A stretch of 64,000 bases of DNA, taken from assembly GCF_900188435.1 (NCBI RefSeq), contig NZ_FYFA01000001.1:1364001-1428000 (forward strand). Reading direction: 5' to 3'. The position numbers and the translations under genes were made by a program. The DNA comes from Marinobacter sp. es.048 (GTDB lineage: Bacteria; Pseudomonadota; Gammaproteobacteria; Pseudomonadales; Oleiphilaceae). Numbering within the stretch: position 1 is the stretch's first letter; every line of letters begins with the position of its first letter. Of this stretch, positions 48,753 to 57,407 are shown one piece after another. The notes beneath the pieces are model-generated. The model did no database searches, had not been told where the DNA came from, and worked only from the letters and a program-made list of their open reading frames with translations.

Positions 48753-49034
48753 ATGGATTTACGACAGGCTGTAGCCGTAACCGCAGTTGTTATCGCGCCA
48801 CTTGCCAGCGCACAGAATGCTGATGACTGGGAGGGCGAAACCGAGCTGGGCGTGTTGATGACCTCGGGCAATACCGAAAAAACCAACATCAAGGGTCGCC
48901 TGGGGCTGATCCATGAAGTCGAAACCTGGCGCAACACCGGCGAATTCCGGACCAACTATTCCGAGACCGACGACGAAACCACTGCTGAGAAATATCTTGC
49001 CGTGAATTCGGGGTCAGATGAAATTTTCATCTGA
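48753..49034 (+). pseudogene. Truncated DUF481 (YdiY-like) outer-membrane protein gene
   Basis: 93 codons with an export signal MDLRQAVAVTAVVIAPLASA followed by WEGETELGVLMTSGNTEKTN and IKGRLGLIHEVETWRNTGEF, the start of a DUF481 family (YdiY-like, salt-induced) outer-membrane beta-barrel. Family members are usually about 250 aa, so more than half is missing. The frame is cut inside a 29-bp palindrome (49010-49038), and the next gene YbgA begins directly behind. The rest of the gene is absent between the palindrome and ybgA, so this is a remnant. Confidence 0.75.
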
Positions 49035-49038
49035 CCCC
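49010..49038. repeat. 29-bp REP-type palindrome at the DUF481 truncation point
   Basis: Arms GGGGTCAGATGAAA and TTTCATCTGACCCC with one central T form a perfect palindrome, 14-bp arms. The GGGGTCAG...CTGACCCC motif is typical of REP sequences linked to REP-associated tyrosine transposases. It breaks the DUF481 gene and may also stop transcription between the convergent genes. Confidence 0.8.
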
Positions 49039-49048
49039 AACTTTATCT

Positions 49049-49996
49049 TCAGACGTTGTTCCGCAGCCCCAGCTCATCCGGGTAAGGAGTGAGGTATTGC
49101 TGAGCATGCAGGTAGTCCACCGGCTCCCTTCGCTGGGCCATGCGCAGCAGCGTCATGGGAACCACGAGCGGTACCTCGCCCCGATGGTAAGCCTCCATCT
49201 GCTCCATCAACACCCTGCGGTCTTCATCACCCATGGAATCCCTGAGATAGCCCATCAGGTGCTGCATGGCGTTCATGTGCGAGCCCCGGCTCACCTTCTT
49301 GCTCATGGCCTCCATGAACAGGTGGATGTAGCGCTCGGCAATCGCCTCCAGCGGCTCCGATTTCAGATCCCCCAACATGGGGCCAAGCTGGCGATAGATC
49401 TTTTCGGAATGCGCCAGAAGCTGGAACTTGTGGCGGGTGTGGAATTCAATCAGCGCCTTGGCAGATAGCTTTTCGCCGGCCACGTTCTGCATCCAGTCGT
49501 CGTAGGCGAAAACCCGCTCAACAAAGTTCTCCCGGATCATGTTGTCGTTGAGTCGGCCTTCCTCCTCCACCGGCATCAGCGGGTAGGCTTTCAGCAGTGC
49601 CTCGGCAAACATGCCGCGGCCATCCCGGCGGGTTACGTTGCCATCCTCGTTGTGTACCTTGATCCGTTCCATGCCACAGCTCGGGGACTTGGCCATCAGG
49701 ATGTAACCACGAAGGTTCGCCAGGGAGGGCATGACCTGTTCGATGAAGCCCTGCATGGCGTCGGTGTGGTCCGCCTTGCCCCTGGTTTCGATCAGGCGCA
49801 GGCCGTCACTGGACTCGCGAAGGTGGATTGCCGGGCGCGGAACGCCAAGACCGGCTTCCAGCTCCGGGCAGATGGAGCGGAAATCAAAGTGCTTTGAGAG
49901 CACCTGGGTGCAGTAGCGGGAATGTTTATGGCCGCCATCATGGCGAACTTCCTTACCCAGCAGGCAGGTGCTGATTCCGACGGGGATGCCGCTCAC
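49049..49996 (-). CDS. YbgA-like protein (DUF523 + DUF1722)
   Basis: 315 aa. Residues about 1-150 are DUF523 (MSGIPVGISTCLLGKEVRHDGGHKHS...FRSICPELEAGLGVPRPAIHL...GYILMAKSPSCGMERIKVH); residues about 190-310 are DUF1722 (FHTRHKFQLLAHSEKIYRQLGPM). YbgA-type proteins are common and poorly characterised, often near photolyase or deoxyribose metabolism genes; no such neighbour is here. Likely metal- or thiol-binding (Cys and HxxxH residues). Confidence 0.88.
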   Translation of the reverse strand: MSGIPVGISTCLLGKEVRHDGGHKHSRYCTQVLSKHFDFRSICPELEAGLGVPRPAIHLRESSDGLRLIETRGKADHTDAMQGFIEQVMPSLANLRGYILMAKSPSCGMERIKVHNEDGNVTRRDGRGMFAEALLKAYPLMPVEEEGRLNDNMIRENFVERVFAYDDWMQNVAGEKLSAKALIEFHTRHKFQLLAHSEKIYRQLGPMLGDLKSEPLEAIAERYIHLFMEAMSKKVSRGSHMNAMQHLMGYLRDSMGDEDRRVLMEQMEAYHRGEVPLVVPMTLLRMAQRREPVDYLHAQQYLTPYPDELGLRNNV

Positions 49997-50099
49997 GTTA
50001 GTCTCCGATAATTAAGCAGGTCTGATAGCTAAAACTGTCTTTGTAATACGTGAATTCAGTCTAGCCCGATCAGGCCGCCGCGGAAAACTGTAACCCTAC

Positions 50100-52343
50100 C
50101 TATTCAGGATGGATTATCGAGCCTTTTCGTTTCTTCGCGACCATGGCGAGTGTGGTGGCGTAAATGGTGCGAACGTCATGGGCAAACTGCTCCACTGAGT
50201 AGTCCTTGGCGAATTCCAGAGCCTGTTCGGAGAGTTTCTCGCGCAGTTCGTCGTCTTCCAGCAGCTTTTTGACCTGCGCGCGCCACTGGTCCTGTTTCTC
50301 CGGCGTCTTGAAGCCGTTGAACCCGTGTCGAACCACGTCCTCAATGCCACTGGAGCGAACCGCTACTACCGGCAAACCGGCGGCCATGGCCTCCAGAATC
50401 ACCATGCCCTGGGTTTCGGAGATCGAAGCGAACAGGAAGGCATCGCCCAGTCGGTACCAGGTGGCCATTTCGTCCGGCGGCACGGCACCAACCAGAGCGA
50501 AGTGTTGTTGAAGACCCAGGTCTTCGATCTTCTTCTGCAGGCGGTCTTTCTGGTGGCCATCGCCAATCATCAGGAACCGGAACGGCACATTGGTTTCCCG
50601 CCGCAGGGCATCAATCGCCTCAATCATGAAGTCGATGTTTTTTTCGTTCGACAGCCGGGAAACGCTGATGAACACTTTCTCATTCTTCAGCTGGAGCTTT
50701 TCCCGCAGTTGCTCGACGTCCTTCTCCTGAACCTCCTGGAATTTGTGGTATTCGATGCCCGTCGGTTGCACAAAGGTGGGTGTTTTTACCCCGATCATCC
50801 GCAGGTATTCCTCGGTTGAGTAGGTAGGTACGATCACCCCGTCGCACTTGTTGGCAAAGCGCTTGATCAGCGCGTGGGAAATCAGGTTCCGGAACAGCAT
50901 GCCCGGAAGGGGCACAAAGTGGGCGTAGTGCTCCAGGCGGGTATGGTAGGTGTAGATGGCCGGTATATTGAGAGTGCGCGCCACGAATAGCCCGAGCGAT
51001 CCCAGCCAGAACGGATGATGCAGATGGATAATATCCGGCTTGAAGGCCCGTACCCTTTTGCGAACCCGCCCGAGGAAGATATTGGCCAGGCGGAATTCCC
51101 GCTTCTCACCCATGGCCAGTAGCGAGGGCACTCGCAGAACGTGGGTTTCGGTTTCCGCCTGGCCCTTATAACGGGGTGCCACCACAAGCAGTTTGTCACC
51201 GAGCTCTTCCAGGCCCCGCCGCAGGCGTTCAATTGAAATCGGAACGCCGCCGATAAAGGGCAGGTAGTTGTTGGTGAACATGGCCACCCGCATTGGCTTT
51301 TCGAGCCAGGGCGCCGGGTCCAGATCGTAGTCGGGGTAATAGTCCTTGCCAATGAAAATGGCGCCATACAGTTTGATGGCAATGGCCGCAAACACAGCGA
51401 CGATCAGAATGAAGTTGAGGTAACCGGTGTAGAACAGGGAGTAGATAAAAAACCAGAGACTTTCCAGCCGTTTCAGAACCGGGTGCTGACCCACTTCCAG
51501 GCGCTGCAGGCTGTGGCTTACCTCGCCCTCGGCGTCCACATTCACCCGCACGTAGTGATAGAAGCTGGTGTCATTGTTCATCACCAGGCCGCCGGCGCCG
51601 CCGGTAGTAACAAACTTCGTATCGCCTACCTGCTCCTCTGCATAGAGCGAAAGATTTGCGGAAAATACCCGTTCAACGTCATGATCCCTGATCGCCGCGA
51701 GCAGGGCGTCCCGGAACTCGGGGGGCGTCAGGTAATCGTCCTTCTGATCGAACGGGGCATTTTCGTCCGGGTGCAGGGGGGGATGGCCAATGAACAGTAT
51801 CCGTGCCTTGGAGGTGTCCTGGGCCAAGAGGTCTTTTAGCCACCGGATCTGCCATCGCCAGGGTGTTTTGCCGGTGCTATCAAGGAAAATAAGCCGGCTG
51901 TTACCGGCCTCGATACTGAAGAAGTGAGGGCCGAAGTGATCGTAGAATCGGAAACTGCCAAAATCCTCGTACTCGTGGGCGCCGAAGGTAAGCAGGTAGG
52001 GAATCTCCAGATGGCTCAGGGTGCCGTACAACGCCCGGTATTTGTCCTCGCCACCACCACTGACCGCATTCCCGGCGGAGATCAGGAAATCGAGCCCGGA
52101 GCGGTTCAGTTCCGGAACGATGCGTTCTTCAAAGATGCCCACCGAGTTGTTGATGTTACCCACCACCGCAAAGCTGAACGGCTGGCCGGGTTCGAGCTGA
52201 CGATAAATCTGCTCTACCTGCTCGGTATGGACCGCCTCGAAATCCTCGGTGAACAGATTCAGATAGGTCTTGTAGCCAACCAGCAGAAGCACCACCAGCA
52301 GGCAAAGGTAGAACAGAAGCTTGAGTGGGTTGCGGAAAATCAT
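50100..52343 (-). CDS. Fusion of degenerate metallophosphoesterase and GT4 glycosyltransferase
   Basis: 747 aa. Residues about 5-30 span the membrane. Residues about 55-275 look like a calcineurin-type phosphoesterase, but metal-ligand motifs are altered: VGNINN for the D-x-H region, SAGNAV for GD, GAHEYED for GNHE, and SANLSLY for GHxH; only GHPPLH is kept. Another membrane segment lies at about 300-335. From about 350, a GT-B family 4 glycosyltransferase follows: MRVAMFTNNYLPFIGGVPISIERLRRGLEELG and FLFASISETQGMVILEAMAAGLPVVAV with the EX7E motif. The substrate is probably a membrane lipid carrier or diacylglycerol-type acceptor (inference). Coupled (4-bp overlap) to the flippase-like gene upstream. 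Confidence 0.82.
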   Translation of the reverse strand: MIFRNPLKLLFYLCLLVVLLLVGYKTYLNLFTEDFEAVHTEQVEQIYRQLEPGQPFSFAVVGNINNSVGIFEERIVPELNRSGLDFLISAGNAVSGGGEDKYRALYGTLSHLEIPYLLTFGAHEYEDFGSFRFYDHFGPHFFSIEAGNSRLIFLDSTGKTPWRWQIRWLKDLLAQDTSKARILFIGHPPLHPDENAPFDQKDDYLTPPEFRDALLAAIRDHDVERVFSANLSLYAEEQVGDTKFVTTGGAGGLVMNNDTSFYHYVRVNVDAEGEVSHSLQRLEVGQHPVLKRLESLWFFIYSLFYTGYLNFILIVAVFAAIAIKLYGAIFIGKDYYPDYDLDPAPWLEKPMRVAMFTNNYLPFIGGVPISIERLRRGLEELGDKLLVVAPRYKGQAETETHVLRVPSLLAMGEKREFRLANIFLGRVRKRVRAFKPDIIHLHHPFWLGSLGLFVARTLNIPAIYTYHTRLEHYAHFVPLPGMLFRNLISHALIKRFANKCDGVIVPTYSTEEYLRMIGVKTPTFVQPTGIEYHKFQEVQEKDVEQLREKLQLKNEKVFISVSRLSNEKNIDFMIEAIDALRRETNVPFRFLMIGDGHQKDRLQKKIEDLGLQQHFALVGAVPPDEMATWYRLGDAFLFASISETQGMVILEAMAAGLPVVAVRSSGIEDVVRHGFNGFKTPEKQDQWRAQVKKLLEDDELREKLSEQALEFAKDYSVEQFAHDVRTIYATTLAMVAKKRKGSIIHPE

Positions 52344-53398
52344 CCGGCTCTCCTGCGATTGGCAACAAGTTCCTTCTGTAGTACAACCAGCCCAATAATC
52401 ATGCCCAGGTAAATGGTCAGCAGGCGCCAGCAGACAATCACCAGAATCAGGTGGTTACCCGAGAGGATATCCCGGAAGAAGCTCCCGAAAACACCCTCCG
52501 AGATACCAGAGGCACCAGGCGTGGGCGAGAAATACATAACAAAGGTGGTCACGACCAGCAGGCCCACAGACATCACGTAGTCAACACTGTAGTCCAGGCT
52601 GTGCATCAGCAGTGCCGGGAAGCTGAACAGGCTGAGCAGAAATATGGCGGTGAACAGTATAGACAGCCAGACGAACACGGGCGCGCCGCGCAGGTAATCG
52701 CCAAAGCTCCGGGAAAGCCGCAGCATCTCCCTCCGTGCCTTGAACTGCCAGCGCCGATGGCGGCGTTCACTGATCAGATGGAGTCGACGCGCGGCCCTCA
52801 GCAGCCGGGTCAGGGGTCCGATCAGCCAGCGGGTCCGGAACAGCAGCACCAGGAAAAAACCAAGGTACAGAACGATCAGAAACGCCAGCGCGGTGCCTAT
52901 ATCGCCGACAATTGAATTGCCGTCCAGGGACTTGAGCGTGAGCAGGAATACCGGCGTGAGCGAAAAAATGAACAACACCGCCAGTACCGTTCGAATCGTT
53001 GTGGCTGCCGTGGCTCTCCCGACCGGGACACCATGCTGGCTAAGGAACCAGATCTGGGCGAAACCGCCCCCCGTGGCCATAGGCGTGATGTTGGAAAAGA
53101 ACAGATTGATAAATACCAGCCGGAACATCGCTGGCAGCGGCAGCCGGTGCCCCAGGGCCCTGAGGGTAAAATAGAGCCGCAGGCCGTCTGATATGAAATA
53201 AACCAATAGAAGGCCAGCCACCGAGAAGAGGGTTTCCGGAGCGATCAGCCTGGCATCGAAGGTAAGGGTGCGCTCGGCAAACAGATCGTAAACGGCATAC
53301 AGCCCGGCAGCCGTAAGCGCCACAAACAACAGACTGAACATCGCCAGCCTTTTTCCAGAGGCGCGCTTTGAGTAGTCGATTTCAGTGGAGTCAGTCAT
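52340..53398 (-). CDS. Lysylphosphatidylglycerol synthetase TM region / UPF0104 family protein (flippase-like)
   Basis: 352-residue polytopic membrane protein (about eight helices) of the LPG-synthase TM/YbhN (UPF0104) family. Signature TPMATGGGFAQIWFLSQHGVPVGRATAATTIRTV and the C-terminal PTPGASGISEG are diagnostic. ATG at 53398 is preferred over the longer frame from 53542, whose N-terminus reads as intergenic sequence. The 3' end overlaps the start of the fusion glycosyltransferase by 4 bp; membrane protein and transferase may make and flip a glycolipid together. Confidence 0.85.
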   Translation of the reverse strand: MTDSTEIDYSKRASGKRLAMFSLLFVALTAAGLYAVYDLFAERTLTFDARLIAPETLFSVAGLLLVYFISDGLRLYFTLRALGHRLPLPAMFRLVFINLFFSNITPMATGGGFAQIWFLSQHGVPVGRATAATTIRTVLAVLFIFSLTPVFLLTLKSLDGNSIVGDIGTALAFLIVLYLGFFLVLLFRTRWLIGPLTRLLRAARRLHLISERRHRRWQFKARREMLRLSRSFGDYLRGAPVFVWLSILFTAIFLLSLFSFPALLMHSLDYSVDYVMSVGLLVVTTFVMYFSPTPGASGISEGVFGSFFRDILSGNHLILVIVCWRLLTIYLGMIIGLVVLQKELVANRRRAG

Positions 53399-53495
53399 GG
53401 GCTGCCCGTCAGAGTGAGACGGGCAGTTTACAGGGTAGGGTGTGGGCGGTGTCCAGTGCCTCAGTCCTCGAAATCCAGGCTTGGTCAGATTGTGC

Positions 53496-54155
53496 CTAAG
53501 AAGCCAGAGCCTGCTGAATGAGAGACTTCTGGTGCTCCGCAAACTCCCGAATCAAAGCCTGCGCCTGATCAGAATCCCGCGCCAGCACCGCCTGCGGCAG
53601 GTTGGCAAAAAACTCACTGGTCTGCGCCAAATCCCGCCGATACCGATCCGCACTCAGATAATAGGCTCGACTGACCGCCGGCTTGAAATTCGACAGCGCC
53701 TCCGTGAGGTAAGGATTCCCCACCACCTCACAACAGATATCCATCACATCAAAACTCGCCTCTACCACCCCGGAGATGTCGGTAGATGGCTCCTTTATCT
53801 GTTCAACAGCTTTACTCCCGGCCGCCAGCAACCGTGGTTGGTCACGCTCCTGCCAGCGCTCGCACAAGCGCACCGCCATCATCATCAGCAAATGCATGTA
53901 CACATCGTAGAGCTCGGAAGCATGGGCTGCATCCAGTCGGGTGGCCGAAGCGCCCTTGCGAGGCGTGATTTCCACCAGATGCCAGCGCTCCAGGGTATAC
54001 AGGGCTTCCTTCACCGACGCCCGGCTCACCTTCAGTTCACCGGCCAGAGTGGCTTCCTGAATGCGCTCACCGGGGCGAATCTGCCCGGTCATGATCCGTT
54101 CTGCCAGGTAATTGGCAATCTGCTTGGCCAGCGTGTTGGGCACCTGAAAATCCAT
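53496..54155 (-). CDS. GntR/FCD-family transcriptional regulator, probable regulator of alkB
   Basis: 219 aa. N-terminal winged helix (MDFQVPNTLAKQIANYLAER, PGERIQEATLAGELKVSRASVKEALYTLERWHLVEITPRKG), then an FCD effector domain. FCD regulators sense acidic metabolites; a ligand from alkane oxidation is plausible but not shown. ATG at 54155 is preferred; a longer open frame up to 54509 is not family-like. It is divergent from alkB. Candidate operators lie at 54288-54301 and 54334-54346. Confidence 0.85.
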   Translation of the reverse strand: MDFQVPNTLAKQIANYLAERIMTGQIRPGERIQEATLAGELKVSRASVKEALYTLERWHLVEITPRKGASATRLDAAHASELYDVYMHLLMMMAVRLCERWQERDQPRLLAAGSKAVEQIKEPSTDISGVVEASFDVMDICCEVVGNPYLTEALSNFKPAVSRAYYLSADRYRRDLAQTSEFFANLPQAVLARDSDQAQALIREFAEHQKSLIQQALAS

Positions 54156-54287
54156 AAAGGCTCTCTGAACAGGTCGTAAATACCGGTCTGCGGCTGCGCT
54201 AAGCCGCCCGGCGGGAGAGTGTGTGCGCATGAGTTTATCACAGCCTCGGAGTGCGATAGCGACAACGCCTTGATTCGGCGGGGCTTC

Positions 54288-54301
54288 CTGACAATTGTCA
54301 G
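54288..54301. promoter_or_regulatory. Perfect 14-bp palindrome upstream of alkB
   Basis: CTGACAATTGTCAG is an exact palindrome in the 251-bp gap between the GntR regulator and alkB. Contains a GACAAT/ATTGTC core related to the neighbouring ATTGT-N3-ACAAT site, so both may bind the same regulator. Confidence 0.55.
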
Positions 54302-54333
54302 AAAACTCCACTCGACCGGTTGACGACTGACGC

Positions 54334-54346
54334 ATTGTAGGACAAT
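54334..54346. promoter_or_regulatory. GntR/FCD-type operator in the alkB promoter region
   Basis: ATTGTAGGACAAT: its core TTGT-AGG-ACAA fits the FCD-subfamily consensus TNGTNNNACNA. Lies 60 bp before the alkB ATG, with a TTGACG box at 54320-54325 as possible -35. Confidence 0.65.
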
Positions 54347-54406
54347 AATGCACAAAACAACAGGTGATCAGAGTTTCACCAACAAGCATTCGATGGAGAG
54401 AGCCCA

Positions 54407-55543
54407 ATGAGCACCACGCAGTTATCGGCAGATCGCGAAGCCACCCGCCGAAGGGTCTTGCTGACGCTGAAGAAATACAGCTACCTGATAGCCATGATCC
54501 CTCTGGCACTGCCGCCTCTCCTGCTGGCCGCCGGCCGCGCGACCGATCTGGTAAACCTGTTTTCCTGGGGGTTCCCGATCGTCTTCTTCGGGATCATTCC
54601 GGTGCTGGATATGCTGTTCGGCAAGGATTCCCTGAACCCGGACGAAGAAACCGACGTGCCAAGAATGGTCGGCGAGCGGTTCTATAAAGCAATAACACTC
54701 GGCTGGGTCGCCGGCTTCGCAGTCTTGCTGGTCTGGAGCATGCTGGAACTGGCGTCCGGTACATTCAACCTGTCAGGAAGCATTGGCTGGGTCGTCTCCA
54801 TCGGCGTCGTCGGTGGCCTCGGCATCAACGTCGCCCACGAACTCATCCACAAAGACGACAAACTCGAAACCTGGGCTGGCGGCTTCCTGCTGTCACTGGT
54901 TTGCTACGCCGGCTTCAAGGTTGAACACCTGCGCGGGCACCACGTACACGTCTCCACCCCGGAAGACGCCTCCTCCTCACGCTACAACCAGTCCCTTTAC
55001 AACTTCCTGCCCCAGGCGTACGTGCGTAACTTCCTGAATGCCTGGAAACTGGAAGCCGAACGCCTGCAACGCAAAGGCCACAAAGCCCTCAGCTGGCGCA
55101 ACGAACTGATCTGGTGGTACAGCATCAGCGCCCTGGTACTGACAGCCTTCACCATCGCCTTCGGCTGGCTCGGCGCCGTCTTCTTCCTGGGGCAGAGCTT
55201 CATCGCCTTCACCCTGCTGGAAATCGTCAACTACCTCGAACACTACGGCCTGCACCGCCGCAAACTCAAAAACGGCCGCTACGAACGCACCGGCCCCGAA
55301 CACAGCTGGAACAGCAACTACTTCCTCACCAACGTCTTCCTGTTCCACCTCCAGCGCCACAGCGACCACCACGCCTGGGCCAAGCGCCGTTACCAGATCC
55401 TCCGCCACCACGAAGTGGCCCCCCAGCTGCCGGCCGGCTACTCCGCAATGATCGTCCTGGCGATGGTTCCCCCACTGTGGCGGCGGGTAATGAACCCAAG
55501 AGTAGAGGCCTATTACAAAGGCGAAGAACACCAGTTGGCATAA
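54407..55543 (+). CDS. alkB: Alkane 1-monooxygenase AlkB
   Basis: Integral-membrane di-iron hydroxylase oxidising medium or long-chain n-alkanes to 1-alkanols, 378 aa. Six membrane segments and the histidine boxes NVAHELIHKDD, EHLRGHHVHV, the LEHYGL motif and HLQRHSDHHAWAKRRYQILRHHE are present. All ligand histidines are intact. Electrons would come from a rubredoxin system, not present here. Expression probably controlled by the divergent GntR regulator. Marks a hydrocarbonoclastic organism together with FadL and the wax ester synthase. Confidence 0.96.
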   Translation: MSTTQLSADREATRRRVLLTLKKYSYLIAMIPLALPPLLLAAGRATDLVNLFSWGFPIVFFGIIPVLDMLFGKDSLNPDEETDVPRMVGERFYKAITLGWVAGFAVLLVWSMLELASGTFNLSGSIGWVVSIGVVGGLGINVAHELIHKDDKLETWAGGFLLSLVCYAGFKVEHLRGHHVHVSTPEDASSSRYNQSLYNFLPQAYVRNFLNAWKLEAERLQRKGHKALSWRNELIWWYSISALVLTAFTIAFGWLGAVFFLGQSFIAFTLLEIVNYLEHYGLHRRKLKNGRYERTGPEHSWNSNYFLTNVFLFHLQRHSDHHAWAKRRYQILRHHEVAPQLPAGYSAMIVLAMVPPLWRRVMNPRVEAYYKGEEHQLA

Positions 55544-55898
55544 TGTCGGCGGGCAAAACTCCCAAGCGGCCCAAACGGGATGCCGGCAACAAAGTCGAGT
55601 CGGCGGGGGTGTGAGGGGGAAATTTCTGCAGGGAAACGACTGTCTGAGCAAAGCGAGTTCGGCTTCCCGAAAGAAATATCCCCCTCATGGCCCCGCCAGC
55701 CCCCAACCCCAGATCGGCCTAACTCCACAGGCCCCCAGTCTTCAGAGCGTCTCTGAAGAAACGCCGGCCTAAAAAACCGGCCCTCAAGACCCCGGCGGTT
55801 CGTCTCTGGCCCCGGGGTCTTTTTTTATGCCCTTGAAATCCCCCTGAAACGCACACAGGTATAATGTTTGAATCCTGCGAAAAAAAGGGAAAACCACA
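55544..55898. other. 355-bp spacer between alkB and gloA with hairpins
   Basis: Hairpins: CTTCAGAG-CGT-CTCTGAAG (55740-55758), GCCGG-rich repeat around 55764-55782, and a strong terminator 55787-55827. A 23-codon ORF begins right at the alkB stop (55543) but looks spurious. No real gene is seen. Confidence 0.6.
55787..55827 (+). terminator. Rho-independent terminator after alkB
   Basis: AGACCCCGG (55787-55795) pairs with CCGGGGTCT (55812-55820), followed by seven more T. The stem has 9 GC-rich pairs and a 16-bp loop; it ends the alkB transcript before gloA. Confidence 0.85.
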
Positions 55899-56447
55899 AT
55901 GCCCAAGCATTTCGAACAGGCCCCTGGCCTATACGAAGACCCCGTTCCCGAAACCGAAGGCTACGTATTCAACCAGACCATGATGCGCATCAAGGAACCC
56001 GAGCGCTCCATGGACTTCTACACCCGAGTGATGGGCATGCGCCTGGTGCGCAAACTGGACTTCCCCGAAATGAAGTTCACCCTGTATTTCCTGGGTTACC
56101 TGGACGATCGCCAGGCCGGACTGGTGCCGCAAGATGATGCTCACCGCACCACCTTCACCTTCGGCCGCGAAGCCATGCTTGAGCTGACCCATAACTGGGG
56201 CACCGAAGACGACAACGACTTCGCCTACCACAATGGTAACGACGAGCCCCAAGGCTTTGGCCACATTGGCGTAGCGGTGCCCGACGTCTACGCCGCCTGC
56301 GACCGTTTGGAAAAACTCGGTGTGGAATTCGTCAAGAAGCCGGACGACGGCAAGATGAAAGGCCTGGCCTTTATCAAGGACCCGGACGGCTACTGGATCG
56401 AAATCCTGCAGCCGGACATGCTCGAGAAACAGCGTAAGGAAGACTGA
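55899..56447 (+). CDS. gloA: Lactoylglutathione lyase (glyoxalase I)
   Basis: Converts hemithioacetal of methylglyoxal and glutathione to S-lactoylglutathione, 182 aa. A two-module vicinal oxygen chelate fold: [23 protein letters not shown], and [24 protein letters not shown] with the metal His, plus [12 protein letters not shown] with the metal Glu. Longer N-terminus than E. coli GloA, as in the Pseudomonas type. Converges on the EamA gene with 6 bp between. Confidence 0.92.
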   Translation: MPKHFEQAPGLYEDPVPETEGYVFNQTMMRIKEPERSMDFYTRVMGMRLVRKLDFPEMKFTLYFLGYLDDRQAGLVPQDDAHRTTFTFGREAMLELTHNWGTEDDNDFAYHNGNDEPQGFGHIGVAVPDVYAACDRLEKLGVEFVKKPDDGKMKGLAFIKDPDGYWIEILQPDMLEKQRKED

Positions 56448-56453
56448 GCTTCC

Positions 56454-57407
56454 TTACTCCGCGCCGGCCTCCTGGCCGGCTGCGGGTTTGCGGCCGTAGC
56501 GGGAGGCCACCACCACTGCTGCGGTCAGTATCAACGCCCCCGCAATGCCGATCGGCCCCAGAACCTCCTCCAGAAACACCCAGGCCAGCAGCGCCACAAA
56601 CAGCGGTTCCAGAGTTACTATGATGCTGGAAAGCGTCGCCGGTGTCGTTTTCATGCCAGTGAAGAAGCAGACATAGCCAATACAGGTTGGCACCACCCCC
56701 ACATAGACCACCATCAGCCAGTGCCCGGGATTGAGGGTTTCCAGCCCCTCAAATCCGCCGCTTAGAGCTACTACCGGCAACAGAATCAACGCCGCCGTAA
56801 AGAAACAGATAAACGCCGTGGTAAACACCGGCGTGCCGGCAGAGCTGTAGCGGCTGGTGAGCGTGAAGCCGGTGTACACGCAGGCGGCGAGTAACGCGAC
56901 CAGAATGCCGGCGAGCCGAAGGGTGCCGCTGGTGTCCATATCGCTGAGAACCAGCATGCCCGTGCCGCCAATGGCGGCAATCAGGGACAGAACCGTGAGC
57001 AGGCCGGGTTTCTCTCCCAGCAAGGGCGCGGCGAGAATGGCCACCAATACCGGGGGCAGGCAGAGCGCGATCAGGGTGGCAATGCCGGCACCGGTCAGGT
57101 CCACGGCCAGAAGGTAGCTGCCCTGGTAAAACGCCTGAAACAGTCCCAATGCCGTCAGAGGAAGCAGGGCTTTGGATGTCAGGCTTCGAAGCGAGCTGCC
57201 GGGCACTTTCCTGCCCGGGTTTGCACGTTCAAGGCGTGCCTGCTCGCGCCGCATCAGCAGCCAGAAAAACGGCAATGCCACCGCCAGCCTCAGAAAGGCC
57301 AGAGTGATGGCCTGAAGCTCGGTGCCGGTAAACAGAAATTTCGCAACAATACCCGTGGTCGCCCATAGCAGGGCTGCCAGGGCGATAAACAGGGCGCCTT
57401 GGATCAT
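56454..57407 (-). CDS. EamA/DMT-family transporter coupled to the lactate utilisation genes
   Basis: 317-residue ten-helix drug/metabolite transporter with two EamA repeats (first: FIALAALLWATTGIVAKFLF, second: TALIVALLAACVYTGFTLTSRY). Its start overlaps the lutC stop by 4 bp (ATGA), so it is translationally coupled to lutABC. A function in lactate or other 2-hydroxyacid uptake or export is plausible but not shown; the family's substrates range widely. Confidence 0.85.
   Translation of the reverse strand: MIQGALFIALAALLWATTGIVAKFLFTGTELQAITLAFLRLAVALPFFWLLMRREQARLERANPGRKVPGSSLRSLTSKALLPLTALGLFQAFYQGSYLLAVDLTGAGIATLIALCLPPVLVAILAAPLLGEKPGLLTVLSLIAAIGGTGMLVLSDMDTSGTLRLAGILVALLAACVYTGFTLTSRYSSAGTPVFTTAFICFFTAALILLPVVALSGGFEGLETLNPGHWLMVVYVGVVPTCIGYVCFFTGMKTTPATLSSIIVTLEPLFVALLAWVFLEEVLGPIGIAGALILTAAVVVASRYGRKPAAGQEAGAE

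Noticed and set aside
55543..55614. 23-codon basic ORF beginning at the alkB stop
   Set aside because: Short, no ribosome site of its own, and no recognisable relatives.
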